Below are positions 39,101-53,500 of a stretch of 64,000 nucleotides of DNA, in pieces (position 1 is the stretch's first letter; every line of letters begins with the position of its first letter). The stretch is from NCBI GenBank assembly GCA_037389465.1, contig JAZARR010000213.1, positions 1 to 64,000 of the forward strand, in the 5' to 3' direction. Position numbers and translations under genes: made by a program. This DNA is from Baylisascaris procyonis. Lineage: Eukaryota > Nematoda > Chromadorea > Rhabditida > Ascarididae. The notes under the pieces were generated by a model. That model did no database searches. It saw nothing but the letters and a program-made list of their open reading frames with translations, and was not told the DNA's origin.

Positions 39101-42100
39101 TTGTCCTTCATAATCTTTTTTATGTCTGCACTGTATTGAGCCACCATTTTAGAAAGGTGGTGATATTTAATGCGATGCGCAGTCACATTCAGTTTGATGT
39201 TTTTTCTTGTAAAGTGCTCCAGCACCTCCTTTCTAGAGTTTCTTTTATGAAAATCTAGCCGTTTTGCAACTGTGAATATTGATACGACGTTGCCATAGTA
39301 GCAACTTTAAACGAACCTGCTTCTTCCTGTTCGTGAAAGTATTCTGCATCAAGTTCTCACCCCTCCTGAGTACTGTTTTCTATAGGTTGTAATAATTTAT
39401 TTCATTTATCCACTCGATGAGATTGTGTTCATAGAGATGTTGTATTGTTTTAGCGACGACGTTTATTTGCGCGTTTCATTTGGAAACTCCGTTTGCAGGT
39501 TATACCACCTTGGTTATTATTGATAGAAAATCTAACCATGTCATCGGTATCAGTGGAATGTTTCGCCGCCGTTCTCAGCATCTATTCGGGATTCATATCA
39601 CTCGATCCACAGCCATCCCAGCTAAAATCATTGATCAAGCTTATACGTAAAGCACCTCAGTTACAGGTCGGTCCCTTGTACATCACGTTTTTGCCTTGTT
39701 TAGTATTGCTAATGTGATATCTGTTTCTTTTTCTTTCTCCAATATGAATATTTCCCACATACGGCTGAGAATTTAGGGCAAAGTAGTGAGAAGGTAAGAT
39801 TTCCGGACGAAAAGATTGGTCCTTTATAATTTCTTAATACTCTAGCCATTTTGAATCACATTTTAGAAAGGTGATGATGTTTATTGCTGTGTACGAACAT
39901 ACTTAATTTGATGTTTTTTGTCCGATGGGCCCTCAGTAGCTTCTTACACTTAATGATAAAATCATGTGCACGGGAAAAGTACCTAATTTACCATCTTACC
40001 TGAATATTTTTCTCATAAAAGGTCACATACCTTCACTTGTAAGATGCGTCACGTTGAGCGATGACACTATTGCTTTGAGACGATATGCAGGCTTATCATT
40101 CGTTCAAAACAAATTTGTTGAAAAGTTATCATCTTTTTCAATATAATGTCTTATAAATGAGTGCAAGTTTTTTTCATGGAATTGCGAAAAGCTGCTGCCT
40201 TTTTAGTTATCCATTCTGGAGACGCTACTCGACTTGTTACGAACGAATATGGTTGAGCCAACTGAATGTCTCGCCTTTCCCCAAGATGCTCTGGAGGAAA
40301 TTCCTTTCGATATGGAAGATAATAGCAAGGTAATGACAGCAAATTCTGAGAAGGAGACTTCCACCTCGAGAACCTTCGAGTTGGTGCCAACTGTGAGCAT
40401 TTCGTTTGCTTCAAGCATTATATAATTTCGAATTTCTGCTTCGCTCATAGTGCTATTTAAGTAATGGGAGGGGTTCATTAGACAAGTACCGTGATCTGAT
40501 TTCCTTGAAAGGTGATAGGAACACTTGGAGCACAAAATTCGCTACATTGTTCGCTTTTTGGGCTGACTATTTAGATTTTGTCCAATCGGTTACCGAAATG
40601 ATTTACTGATCATACTGATGCATGGAGCAGCCTAGTATCTCTATCCCATACTAGCCTCCTTCCCACCTGATATACTGTGGAGGTTAATTTCAGACATTTG
40701 TTTGCGGAATTTATTGCATTTAGGTGGCAGTGACATCTTTCGAAGGATGATTGGGGATGTTTGCATATGTTTGCCCGCTTAGTTGTTTATTTGAAGGTGT
40801 GCAGACATAGTGGCCACATTTTTTCCGTGAAAAGATTGCTATAGTCTTTGGGGGGAATATAGCCAAATAAAGAGCAGAAGTGATGATCGGTGTCGATAAA
40901 AGTTTTAGAACGCTTTTGTTCAATGAACCTATTCTCGTGCATATTCGCGGTATACATAGCGACGATCAGGATGCCTTCTTTCATGGGCTGTTCGACATTT
41001 TGTGAGAATATATTTGTCCGTTGCACTCAATGAAGTAGTTTCAGTTCAGGACTTTTCGAATTGCAGCTGTGAAGGAAGGAATAGTCTGGAAAGCGCTACA
41101 CCCCAGTATTTACTCCATTTAAGGTTTGAATGAAATATACGGGCATGTATATCGCCCCTCCCCCTCCCTTCCTTCCGCCCAGGCCGAAGCTGCATTTTTG
41201 GAGACTCCGTTTTCTGCTAAGTGTTTACGCTTGGAAAACGCAGTTCTTACCTCACCACCTTCTTCCCCCTTCACTCGGCACCAGTGGCATTGTATCTTTA
41301 AAAGATGTAATGCGTGCATATCCCGCCCCCTTCCCTCCTCTATTATCTGTTCTCTGTTCTGATTGCTTTATGCTTGCGAACCGTTTTTTTAAGAAGCTGA
41401 CATCCTCATTGCCAAGCACATCTTCATTATTCTCGACATTGGAACGCTTCTTTTCGCCGAGTAAAAATGAGTCGAAGAACGCTGCGCAGAAACCTACAAA
41501 CGAAAGGATTCAGAAGGAGACAAACAAACGCGCCGAGGTTGTGGATCAACAAATTGTTGGACGCGTAATGGAAGGTGCATTTGCCGCCGAACTATCATTG
41601 GGGTCACCACTCAATGTGTTTCTTTCGGATGGGATTGGTGTATCGTTCTGGTTGCGTGTCGATCATCTGAGAAATATAATGGTACATTCAAATTTATTTA
41701 TCTACAAGGGGTTTCAGCCTTTGATGAGTTGTGATGAACGAGTCGATTGGTGCCTTTTCTCTTGAAATTTTCAGCGACGGAGCTAAATACGGATGGAGTG
41801 GCACGCGTATTAAAGACAGACTATTCGAACGGCTCCATTAAGGCTCCCAAACGTAGAAGTCACTCTTTATTCTGTATTAGTCGCGTTGAAAATTTTCATG
41901 CAGCGGAGAGTGGGGTCGCTTTTATTGTTGTCCCTGGTCAGTGATATTAATGAATAGCATAGCTACAATGGGTGATCTCATTCACCGTCTGAGTTCCCCA
42001 TCGGCACGTTTACTACTATGCTATTCTTAATAGAGTAGTTAGTTACTAAACCTCCTATACAGGAAGAATCGCTCCATAAAATGCTTTGCGAGTCATTTGA

Positions 42101-45100
42101 TTGGTCTATGTGCATCATAGTGCCGCGTAGGGAGAGGGGAAGCAAGGGTGGGTGATTATTTAAATCGGCAATGTCTAATATCTGTCCTTACAAATGTGAC
42201 ATTTAAACAGAAGGACTTTTAGCATCTTGTTCTTTATCGGGTTTTTTTATCATACCGCTGCTGATTACGTTCTGTATCATGACCATATCCACGTTACAGG
42301 TTAGTTTTCAGTGAACGTAGTGGTGATGAATAGGGGGTCGATAACGGTGTTTCGTCGGAAGGATGTGATTGCGATCAAGAGAAAGTTTGCGAAAGCGATG
42401 AAGAAAAACCAACGTCATCACTAGATGTTGACATTGAAGTTTCATTATTTCCTCATTATCGTACACCTTCCTTTTTAATCATCGCTTACTTGATGACATA
42501 TAGGTGAAGGGAAGTTGAAAAGAGTTGTTGGATTTGTGCTGATTGCAGAAAGTGGCGAACGACTGTCAGTATCTGCCGGTGTGTTCGCTTGGCTCTGCCG
42601 ATTATTCCTTTTCGTTGATGTTATCGTCGAGTGGGGAGAACGCTCACGTTGTGTAAGTTCATTCCTATTTTTGTTATGATCGTATAATGCGCTAAGTAAA
42701 GATCGAGTAATACTTTATGCTGACGTTTCGGCTTGCTCACCTCTAAGCATAGCAAATCAAACTGAAAATCTCTGCGTGAGACATGTTGTCATATGTCATA
42801 AAATTATGAACAATTGTCACGTTTACAAAATTGAGAAATCTGCATCCGAAAGTTTGGGTACGCATGTCGTACACCGAAATAAATCAAAGGTCGTTGAGGA
42901 AACGAGTAAGGGAAGATGTTTCGACATATCCATTAATCCCTTATGTTTTGCAGTAGCCGTAAGTCCCTCATGTTGTGCAGTTGCTTCGAGCGAGCATCTT
43001 CACGATGGTTGTGGTATTGCTTACTTATGGTAATGTGGTACTTTAGTATCAATGGTCTGAAAATTGTGGTATTTAGTTACTTCGCAAGACCATGTGGTAT
43101 ACGATTGCCATAGTGAGGACATGTTTAACAGGTGCTGTCTAATTCGCTTTTGCAATAATGATCCATTTCACTAGCACAGATGGTATAGAATAAATTGGAG
43201 AAAATAAACAAAATCTGCCAATTAGCAGTCATCAGGCTTATGTGAAGGATAGATTTATTTCAAGGGATTATATCATAGACGGTCATAAGTCGGCTGTGAA
43301 TAAACTTCTTGTGGATGAAGGAAAGTTCACCCTTAAGACTGTCGCATGTGTAGGGGATGCGCAGCGACACTTGGTCATCCTACTGGTGTTTCATACAACG
43401 TGTTCGGCGAAGGTTGAGAACCTGTTCTCGATTGTAGCCAGATGAATAGTCAAGGTGTTAGCCATTGCTGGCAAGAATAGAATAGACTGGGCTGGCGAAA
43501 CGAGGCTTCCAAGCTGTTTTTATTTAAGTTGAGGTCGACACTGTGGACGGTTTTTGCTTACAGCGTAATTTTTTATGTTGTGGATGAGCAAGGGTGCTTT
43601 AACGAAGATATCTGAAGAAAATGGTTTGGGAACGGAGCAGAACTTACCGTTAGAACGGAAAATGCAAGTATTAGGATAGAGCAAGCTTTCTGCAGGGGGA
43701 GGGGGTTAATTGTAAGGCAGATGAGAGGGTCAGCACTATTTAGGAGGGGAAGGGCATCGAATATGTGTTGAACGTGATTTGGTGAATTGGCAGTAATAAA
43801 TATATCATCGAGATAATGAACGCACACTACGAGAATCATGTATAATGAGTGACGTTTAGGACTGGCCACTTCACTCGTTGTAGTATCCAGACCAAGCGAA
43901 AGAGAAGCTCAGACAAGTAATAGAAGGTAACAGGTCTTTATGGGACCGTAAACACAAGTGTCATCGTAATGTTGGTCAAGAAAACTGGAGAAATGGATTA
44001 GAGCACCATCTCGGGAGGTACTGATGTAAATGTTATTGACCAAACGTAGAAGCAAAAGAAAAGAAGTGAAGCAAGTGCTGGTTGGGTTGGTGGGTAGGAT
44101 GAAGTTAAGCAGAGGTGGTGGTCGTCATCTACCCTCCTTGTATTTCAGCAGCACCCTACATGGTCGTCAGATAATGCGGAAACGTTTGCGTCATTCGATT
44201 GCACTCCGTCAGTGGACTCACGTGGTAATGTCGCTGATCGTTGAAGACAACACATTCTCCTTGAGCGTTCGTTTTGGATTCTTTACGTTCTTGACTGTTA
44301 TTTGATGAGGTGAATAATGCAAGGCGCATTATTGCATTCCATGTTCGAACTAAATGCAAAGGTCATTGTCATACCTGTGAAAGCGAGAGAGGGATTTCTT
44401 CGATATAATCAAAAAGAGGTCTACACTACTCTTCTATGGGCCACCACAGAGGTGTGGACTATGAAAACCTAAGAAATCCCATACTGCCATAAGTTGATTC
44501 GTTCGTTCTCATTTTGGCAAACTTAGAGAATCCTTACCATGTGACTCTCTAAAGATGTAACAAATTAATATTTCCTCGCATTCCTTTCAATGCCACTTTG
44601 AAGTCCTACTGGTCTGCTAAATAGTAAAAACTACATGGTGGCCTGTTCTCATATGCGTGATAACTTTCGATGACCTCGAACTCATGTCCAGCTGTATTCG
44701 AGGGCCATTGTGGAAACATTTACAGAGATATCTTCGCTTATTGTTGCATCGCTAGAAGCTTCGACGTTGACCTGAATGACAGTTTGCATTAGCGATTGTT
44801 GATATTTACGTTCGTCGGCTAATGCTAGAAGAGCCTAAATGGGAGCCTTGGAATTTGGGTGACCGTTCTAGCGGTTTCTGAAATGTTCTCGATGACGAGT
44901 CTCGTTTTGGCGTGGGGCTATGGCGTAAACTTATTTTGCGAAATATTTTATATTTACATAAAGATTTCCCTGTAATCCACAATTCTAACATTTTCATTTC
45001 GTGAAAGAATTACCGCATTTATAAGGAAATTTGATTCCAGCTGACTATTCCTCAGGCTTTTGCTTTTTACGAGATTGTTTTTATAATCGAACAAAAGAAG

Positions 45101-46973
45101 GATACGATCACTACCAAATGATGTAGACGGGCAGCATGAAATTGTTAAAATGATGAAACAGTTGAAGCCGATTGTGAGAGGATTTCGCGTAAAAAATTTT
45201 TCGACATTGACAAGGAATGCCTGTGAAGTTTCTAGTGAGAACGACGATGCTATAATTCAAAATGCTACGATAGTGGAACCAATAATGAATTTGAAGAATA
45301 AGCCTGTAATACATACAGCCACATATCGAAAATTACCAATTGTCCAGTTATCAATGCAGTTACCCCATCGTAGTAATGACAGACCAATGAGAGCTCTATG
45401 GTCTGACGGTGACATTTGCGATGTGTTATTTTGAAGAAGTTTTATTCCTATCTCGCGGAAAAATGCAACAAGTGGAAACGTAGGCAGTGCATCGTTTCAT
45501 TTAGTAGTTTTACATTACATGGCTGACAATGGATGTAAATAGCAAACTGCAGGAACAGCTGTTAGCAATTAAATGAGACCGCCAGATATATCGACGCTTT
45601 TGCAGAGAACGATGTTACCCTGGCTGCGAACCGCAAACGGAAATGAGCCGTGCCCCACATTGCGTACGCACCACTACCGTACTTTGCACTCTGCAAACGA
45701 GTACTAACGCCCATCACACGAAGTCGGGAACTATAATACAAACATGCAACTTTTTTTCAGTCGCTCAACGCAGAATATCAAATGATGCCCTTTTGCAACA
45801 AGCATGGCATATATTCAATGAACTCATTAAATCCAGTGCAAATAACGCGATATATGTTGTTGTATGCAGTGGGCGAGCATAATTATATGGCTCATGTGTG
45901 TCCGTAAGTCACATGCATTTCTCCACTGTTCCAATCCATAACTTGACATTCGGCGTTAAATGAGTGAAAAAAAGTGCATGTTTCCATCACAAGTTCGAGT
46001 TTCTGTAATGGGCATTAGCACTCGTTTGCAGATTGCAGAGTACGGTAGTGATGCGTACGCAATGTGGGGAACGAGCTCAGCTCTGTGTGCGGTTTGCTGC
46101 CAGGGTCACATCGTTCTCCGCAAGACCACAGATATGTCCACTGAGTTGACAGCTTTGCTAGGTGTTGCTCATTTGTTAGACGTGCTGTGCAGCTGTATTG
46201 GGCGTGATGAGGAGATTGTAGGCAGTTGCGAAATATTGCATTCTACAACTGTTGACTGGATCCGATTGCTGCTCTCTGCTAAGTCCAGTTGCATCGCGGT
46301 TCTCATCGACAAATTAAAGATTATCCTCTCTGAGCTTTGATAGTTTTACTCTTATTCGACTTCATTAGCTGATGTATGTGGGGGGGGGGGGAAAGGGAGT
46401 TAGTGGAGGAAGCGAACGAATGCAGGAATGTGGTGCGACTATTTTCAGGCATTTCATTTTTAATAGTTACAGTAAGAGTGATGTTTGAGTCTGTACTGTC
46501 TGATGTAATAATCAAGTTGCAATAATTCAAACTTATGTTTGCTACAACAAGGCTGCGCTTTCTAAAGTTTCTTTTTGTTCTCGCGGGAATCACATAAATT
46601 CTCCGCTCCAGTTTCTGGGCCACTGAACGTGCATAATGAATTTCACTGAACTCTTGTAAAAGATTAAGTGAAAATGAGGGATAATTGAAGGTGACATTAA
46701 ACGGCCACTCAACATATGTATCTGGCGAATGTCGATGCCCTTCCGATGTATCGTCGACACCGTTGTTGTTCTCGTTCGGAGCACTCAAGACCCCTTCGAA
46801 GCAGATAACCCTTCTCTTCGAAATGTCTGCTATTTTCGCCTTCAAAGGTAATGGACATGTTCTTTTGAGCCATTGAAAACATGTAATTACTTTTCTTTCT
46901 GGTTTTTTGAATTCATTTAGCAACTTATATTCAGCTGCTGGCATGAATAATGTTATTGTCAGTGTTATTATTA

Positions 46974-47014
<41 letters not shown>

Positions 47015-47250
47015 TATTATTTATTATTTATTATTTGTTATTTATTATTTACTTTTATTTATTATTTTTTATTTATTATTTATTATTTATTATTATTATT
47101 ATTATTTATTATTTATTATTTATTATTATTGTTTATTATTTATTATTATTTATTATTATTATTATTTATTATTATTATTATTTATTATTATTATTATTAT
47201 TATTTGTTATTATTATTTATTATTATTATTTATTATTATTATTATTATTA

Positions 47251-47304
<54 letters not shown>

Positions 47305-47337
47305 TATTATTGTTTTATTATTGTTATTTTATTATTA

Positions 47338-47433
<96 letters not shown>

Positions 47434-47489
47434 TTACTATTATTTTATTATTATTATTATTTTATTATTATTTTATTATTATTTTATTA

Positions 47490-47578
<89 letters not shown>

Positions 47579-50500
47579 TACTATTATTATTATTATTATT
47601 ACTGTTATTACTATTATTGTTATCGTTATTGTTATTATTATTATTTATTTATTCATTTATTTATTCTTTATTATTATTATTAGTATTAGTATTATTATTA
47701 TTACTGTTATTATTGTTGTTGTTATAAAGCAACATTCCAACGAATTTTATAGTGTTCTGGTTTTATTGAAATAGGGTGAAGAAGACTAATCGTTTCGCAG
47801 CTTTTGAGGCGCTGATTAATATAATGCTAAGACAAGAGTTCACCATGGTTGCGAACTCCTATTTTCCGGCCCTCCTTTCTTGATTGACATTGCTGATGTC
47901 GTTCTGGCATCACTGCAGCGAGACTCTCAGAAGTGCTACGTGTCGATTTTTTTTTTCAAGTGTAATCAAGAAATTGTTGTTCGACTTGTGTCTGCAGAAT
48001 ATGAGCTGTTTGTGTTGAGGGGTGCCCTAAGCAATTTGAACCGTTTGTGGAGTGCTTAGGAGCAATGCCAGGTTGGACCAACAATATACATTTGGGGAAT
48101 GGGATTAGAGTGGAGGGAGGACGTCGTGGGAATCATGTTCTACAGATAGATCCGTTGAAGCGGTAGTGAGGTCTTCAACAGTGTAGGTTGCCATTTTACA
48201 ATTCCTTCTCTTTCAACAGTTTTTGTCTTGAAATCTGCATAGTTTTTGAAATCAGCCTGTATCATTTGTTTCCATTTCCTTATTCTCTGCTAAGTACTAT
48301 GGTCAAAATCGATTTCTTCGTAGTGAATTGTGTGAATAAAATAAATTTGGGAGGTTGCTTTAAAATTGTGTCGTTGACGTGGTATTGATTCAAGGACCGA
48401 TATCGGAGCAATACGCACTGGTATTGCGTGCATTGGGCTGCGAGTGTTGTTCTCTCACTGAAACACCGAGCAACAATTTGCATGTATCGCTGATCGGTTT
48501 TATAAGTGCATCGACAGCGCAGAGTGCAGCATTCTCTCTTCTCGCTCTTCTGACCGACACGAAAAGAGACATGGCTCGTCTTCAGAGGGCATTTCTCTTC
48601 GTTATTAGGTTTCTTTAATTCTCTTCTACTTCCCATCATACTTCACCTGCTTTCGCATTCCTCTGGAAATCAGCTACGCATTGGCCACACTGCCCATTCA
48701 CAGGTGGGAGATGATGGGATGGAGGGTGAGCTCATTTACCGTCTTAGAAGTCGTAAGTTATTCGGATTTCTCCGATGTCATCCTGTCGTGTTAGACGAGA
48801 TTGTTGACTTATATGATGATTAACTTTTGAAGTCAAGCTTTTTTTTTTTTGCTGTTTGATGTCGTCTATGTGTTAGTTGAAGTGATTAAGCTCAGAGGAT
48901 CATACATTGGGATAATGTGGTAAGGGAGAAGTGCCATTGTCCTAACAGTGCAAGATAGTTTCCATATTATTTCAGTCTATCGGTTTAAAGTTAATGGATG
49001 CTGCGATCTTTCTTAATTTCAGGTTCCGAAAGCTTTCAAATTATGTTTCTCTTTCTTTGTCATTTGTCGGCTATTAGAAAAGATTTTTCGAATGTTTAAG
49101 GAGTTCATCGGCTCATTCATTCGGGGTCAGCGTGCTACAGCCAGGAGTAGATGCACAAGCGGCGGTGGTCGAAGGCGGAGGTAGTGTGCTAGGTCTGACG
49201 ATGCTTAAAGATTACCCAGTCTATTGGCGATGTCGGATCGCACAGAGGCAGATTTCTTCTATAGAGCACTCGCTTACTCCACTCGGATCGGTGCAGCTTG
49301 TTTTGCTGCTATTTGCACAGGTATAATGTCGAATATAACTGAAGCTGCTCACTTCATTTTGTAATACTTCTTTTCGATTGTGCGAATATTTGAAGATTGA
49401 TGAGAGTAGATGAATGCTGCGACAGGAATTTCATTGCTTCACTTTTAAATCATAGGGGTTTATCGAGAGCATAATTGTGTAATTATATTTTATTATGCTT
49501 TTGTTTAGTTTACCAAAAGTGTATAATTGTGGGAGTCGGTCTCTACATATCTGCGTATATCTATCGGGCGGTGCTTTCGATAATATGGGAGCGCTTCCGC
49601 ATTGAAACAGGGCATAGCCGATATGTAGAATCGATGCAACCTGAAAACTTGTAGTCTTATTTTGCATTACTAAGTTGCTAAGTTGTAAAAAAATTGCGTC
49701 ACTGAGTTAATAAGCACCCTAGGTCTATTTTTACAACTTTCATATTATAGTATGTTACGTTTTCTCCTTTTTATTGTTTTAGCCCTTCATTTCGTGACCT
49801 CATTGAGTGTGCGAAAAGTTCTATGTGAACTTTGTTCAGGCCTTGACGCAGCGTTTGATTACAGGAGGATCCCCATTCTTTCACGTTTTGGCTCTCCTTT
49901 CCTTCCTTTCCCTTCATTGTTTTATGATGTTGTGCTGTTTTGCAGACGGTAGACATGCACAGCGAGTGCATCGTTCAGTCAGCTGCGTTCCGTCTTCTAA
50001 TGACATTTGCTCGTCGCACGTCGACTTCGATGGGCGACTTTGTAAGGTCTTCTGGATATGCAGTTGTGGCTAGATGCCTGTCGTCGCCCCTTGCTTCCAT
50101 TGATACGCCTACTGTCAACGTTAGTCTTATTCTCCTGATTCAGCTTCTTGACATAAGCTTGACTTCTTCCATTGTCGTAGTCATCCGTAACAATGCTTTT
50201 CCATTTTTTATTCATCATTTTATCGCGGTTGCTGATAGGAATAATGGATGGTATGTGGCGCTTGATGCTGAAACTAATGAGCAAATTTACCACACAACAG
50301 TGCGTCGTTAATTTTTTCGGCAACGGTCCACTCAAGCGATGTTTTCGTTGTGATAGGGAGCATAATTAAAACCCCTTGTGATTTCGGATTGGGATTCCTC
50401 TTTGTAAAAACACTTTTTGCACTCTATTCATTCAGATTTTAAACGTTTCAACCCGTAGGTGAGCTTATCAATACCTGATACTTTCGAATTAGAGGCTATT

Positions 50501-53500
50501 ACTCTTTAATTGAGCTGTGGATTTGCAGCTGTAGACGAAATTTACTCGATATAAATATTATGGAATTCGAATGAAAGGGGGGAAGAAGAGAAGAAAATGA
50601 GTCGATGATAAACAGCTATTCTTCCGACTTTCTCGTCATTCACTCAGCAGCGATCGCAATTACGTCGGAATACTCGAGGAGGCGAACTCATTTGTATTTT
50701 AACCTCGCATACTTTTGAAGCATGTATGGTCGTAATTATGCCTGCAGGAGATTCTACGATGGAGCATCTCAGAGTTGGAGGAGCAAGGAAGTGATGTAGC
50801 AAAACCGACACCGTCTTCCATCATCATCGATCCGGATCTAATTTGTTCACTAATTTGTTGCGCCGATATATGGTTAGATTTATTTCGAGTGCAACCGTAT
50901 TCTTTCAAGCTAATGAGCAGAGTCAGTGGGCCTCGTCAAAATTTTTTTCAAGAGTGATGGCTTAAAGGGGAGCGAAGATGGCTTAAAAGTGATACTCTAT
51001 ACTTTTCGCTTCTTGTTTTTTTCTGACGCGTTGTGTTCTGCATTCTTCCTGAATTTCTCGGGACTGGTGGTTGTAACCCTTCCCCATCATTTCGAGTTGC
51101 ATTGGAATAACGGGCCAAGTGGGAAGAAGTTTTTCGTCCAATTCAATTCTTCTGTTTTATGAACCAAAAACTTTCGAGATTTAGTGCCCTATGGCATGTT
51201 TGAAATGAACTAGGCTCTCATTTTGTTTGAGAGCCACTAACGGATTGGTGGAGCATTATGGTATCATATAATTCAAAACCTTAGTGCATCATCTAAGTAT
51301 GGAGATTTTCGGATACGGTTCTTAGTTAATATTTACGTCTTGTAATGTTTCATAGTGAACGTGCAAGTTTGGGTTTTTTGTCGGAGATCGCCCTCTTTTC
51401 TGCTTGAAAAACGATTCGCACAAATACAGCACTCTCAGCATTCAAAGTAACAAAATATTGAGCCCTCAGTTCTCATTCCATCAACGCTACCTCAAAGTTT
51501 TTCGCGGCCCTATAAATATGCCACCAAATTTTTGTTTTAATATCTGTTTCGGCTATGTATGCCTCACTATCCTCTGAAATGGGGTATGCCGCATAATGAA
51601 GGTGCCACTGTTTATTACGGTATTGATTTTATTTTATGTTTTCAGAATTTCGTTCCGTATGGAATTTAAAAATTGTGCACTTTTGATGGAAATGTTTAAC
51701 TCACCTGCTTAGGTTATGTACGTTTAAAATCCTATTGAAGGACTGTGCGTTGCATTGTTATATTGCCTAGGCATGTTGCTATGGGCGGGATTTTACCTGT
51801 GGGCTGAAATCCCGTTTGCAAGGGAGGGTTTCCCGTTCATCGACTTATCTTTGCTATCTTATAAAGCGATTGAAACTACAACCACAAATAGAAATCAAAC
51901 CATATGCGCAGATCCCATCTGTGATACTTAAATTCTCAGAGGCAGTAACGCTGGATTATGTTTTCCCATTTAAGGAGAGGCGAAAGTCGTTTTATTCATT
52001 GGCTTCATCTCGCAGAAGCAGTTGCCGTATGTCTTTCTGATACGTTCGCGCGTTGTTTTGCCTTCAATCGAGGACAGCTCGTTCGGGTCGGCTTTCTCAC
52101 TGAATTGTTCAACGTGAGTCCTCTATGGTTAATTTTCAGTCTCAAGTGGGATGTCTAATTGATCGGGCAAATGTGAAATTACCGGTATTTTTTATATTCC
52201 TTTTTTATTTTGGTTTTTGGGAATGATTAAATCATTTGGGATCATGCGCTATTTAATTTTCCAACCAAAAGCATTCAAATGTAATGAACGTTACAGACAT
52301 GTAATGAGATGCTGCAAGATGCGAACAATTTTCGAATGGAGCACAATAATGCAGTACGTCTTGTAAAGTCGTTGAGTGTAGTGATCTCTTGTCTCCTTGG
52401 CTCTCCTGAGAGTACAGAGGCAGTCACATTCCTCTGGCATTTCATCCTTCTCTCACATCCGGCCGCTGATGCTTTCCTTCAGTATCAAGTTCATGGACAC
52501 AATGACTGGATCAAGAGCGGTATCGCTGCTTTTGTTCTATTGATCATTCATTATTTTTGGTGGAGATAAAGTCAGATGCTATATGAGAAGAGTGTTGAAA
52601 GTAGTACCCCACTTTGAGGTTTTGTTGAGTTTTCCTCGAAGATCGATTTTTTTTTTAAAGTGAAGCAACTGGAATTTCTGTTCGTTTTTAAAGAATTGTT
52701 TTACCGCCAAAATTTTTATTCATTTCTCAACCTATTGTTTTTTCTTTTAGATCTTCATTTTGAATATTTTCTTTGTTTCTCGGGGAATTGATGGGATTTC
52801 ATCAGTTGATTATGTAGTTTTTCAGAAATTGCCAAAAACAGAGTGCGGTTATCAGTTCGGTTAAATTGTCATAAGTAGATATCGTTGCAGAGTCACCGAA
52901 AGAGTTGCATATTGATGTTTTCGGTGGAAATTCAGCGTTGGCTATGCGACTGAACGATTATGTTCGTATCCTCGGAGCAGGTTTCTATTTTAATCTCTAA
53001 CTGCTCTTGTCAGTGATTTCATCATAGCAAAATTTTTGATATAACACTGTACTCATGCCTCTGCCTCAATAATGAACCTATGCCACTTTTCGAAAACCTA
53101 GTGGTATTTGTAGTGTACTTGCGATTCTAGATTTATTAAAGACTCTATTACAGTTATAGTATTACAGCACCGCACAAATGTTTTGGTTCAAAATATTAAC
53201 TTACTCTTATGCTTTTCACTCTTTGGGTTTTTTTGATGTGCATAAATAAGACGGTAGAGATTAATTTGTTTATAATCTTCCACGGAGAGGTTTCCTTTAA
53301 GATCTTCGTGTCTCCTTTTTAATCCAAGTTTTGAAGAAAAAGTAGTTTAACAACGTTCTACTTAACGCGAAGATACCGATCCATCGCGTAACAAACAAAG
53401 TTCCAAGGATTATTGCCGGCCATTACTAAATTCACGCTACTCTTTGCATAGACGTTCCGCGGCTAGCTGTATTTTCCTGAGCTTCCGTATTACTCTAACC

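Noticed and set aside
41130..41396. Proline-rich plus frame in front of the ConA exon
   Set aside because: Pyrimidine-rich intron sequence open by composition; a start at 41397 gives phase 0 agreement with the exon at 40207-40329.
44030..44148. Extension of the frame upstream of the exon at 44149
   Set aside because: The TATTTCAG acceptor and the incoming phase 2 place the exon start at 44149; the upstream basic stretch is intronic.
46321..46944. 207-codon minus-strand frame
   Set aside because: Long, but it lies opposite plus-strand blocks with better coding evidence (ConA domain end at 46691-46847, frame ending 46341). It has low-complexity stretches and no recognised motif; most likely an antisense shadow.
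46907..47774. Overlapping 230-274 codon leucine/isoleucine/tyrosine frames
   Set aside because: Pure translation of the (ATT)n array; all three frames are open because the repeat lacks stops.
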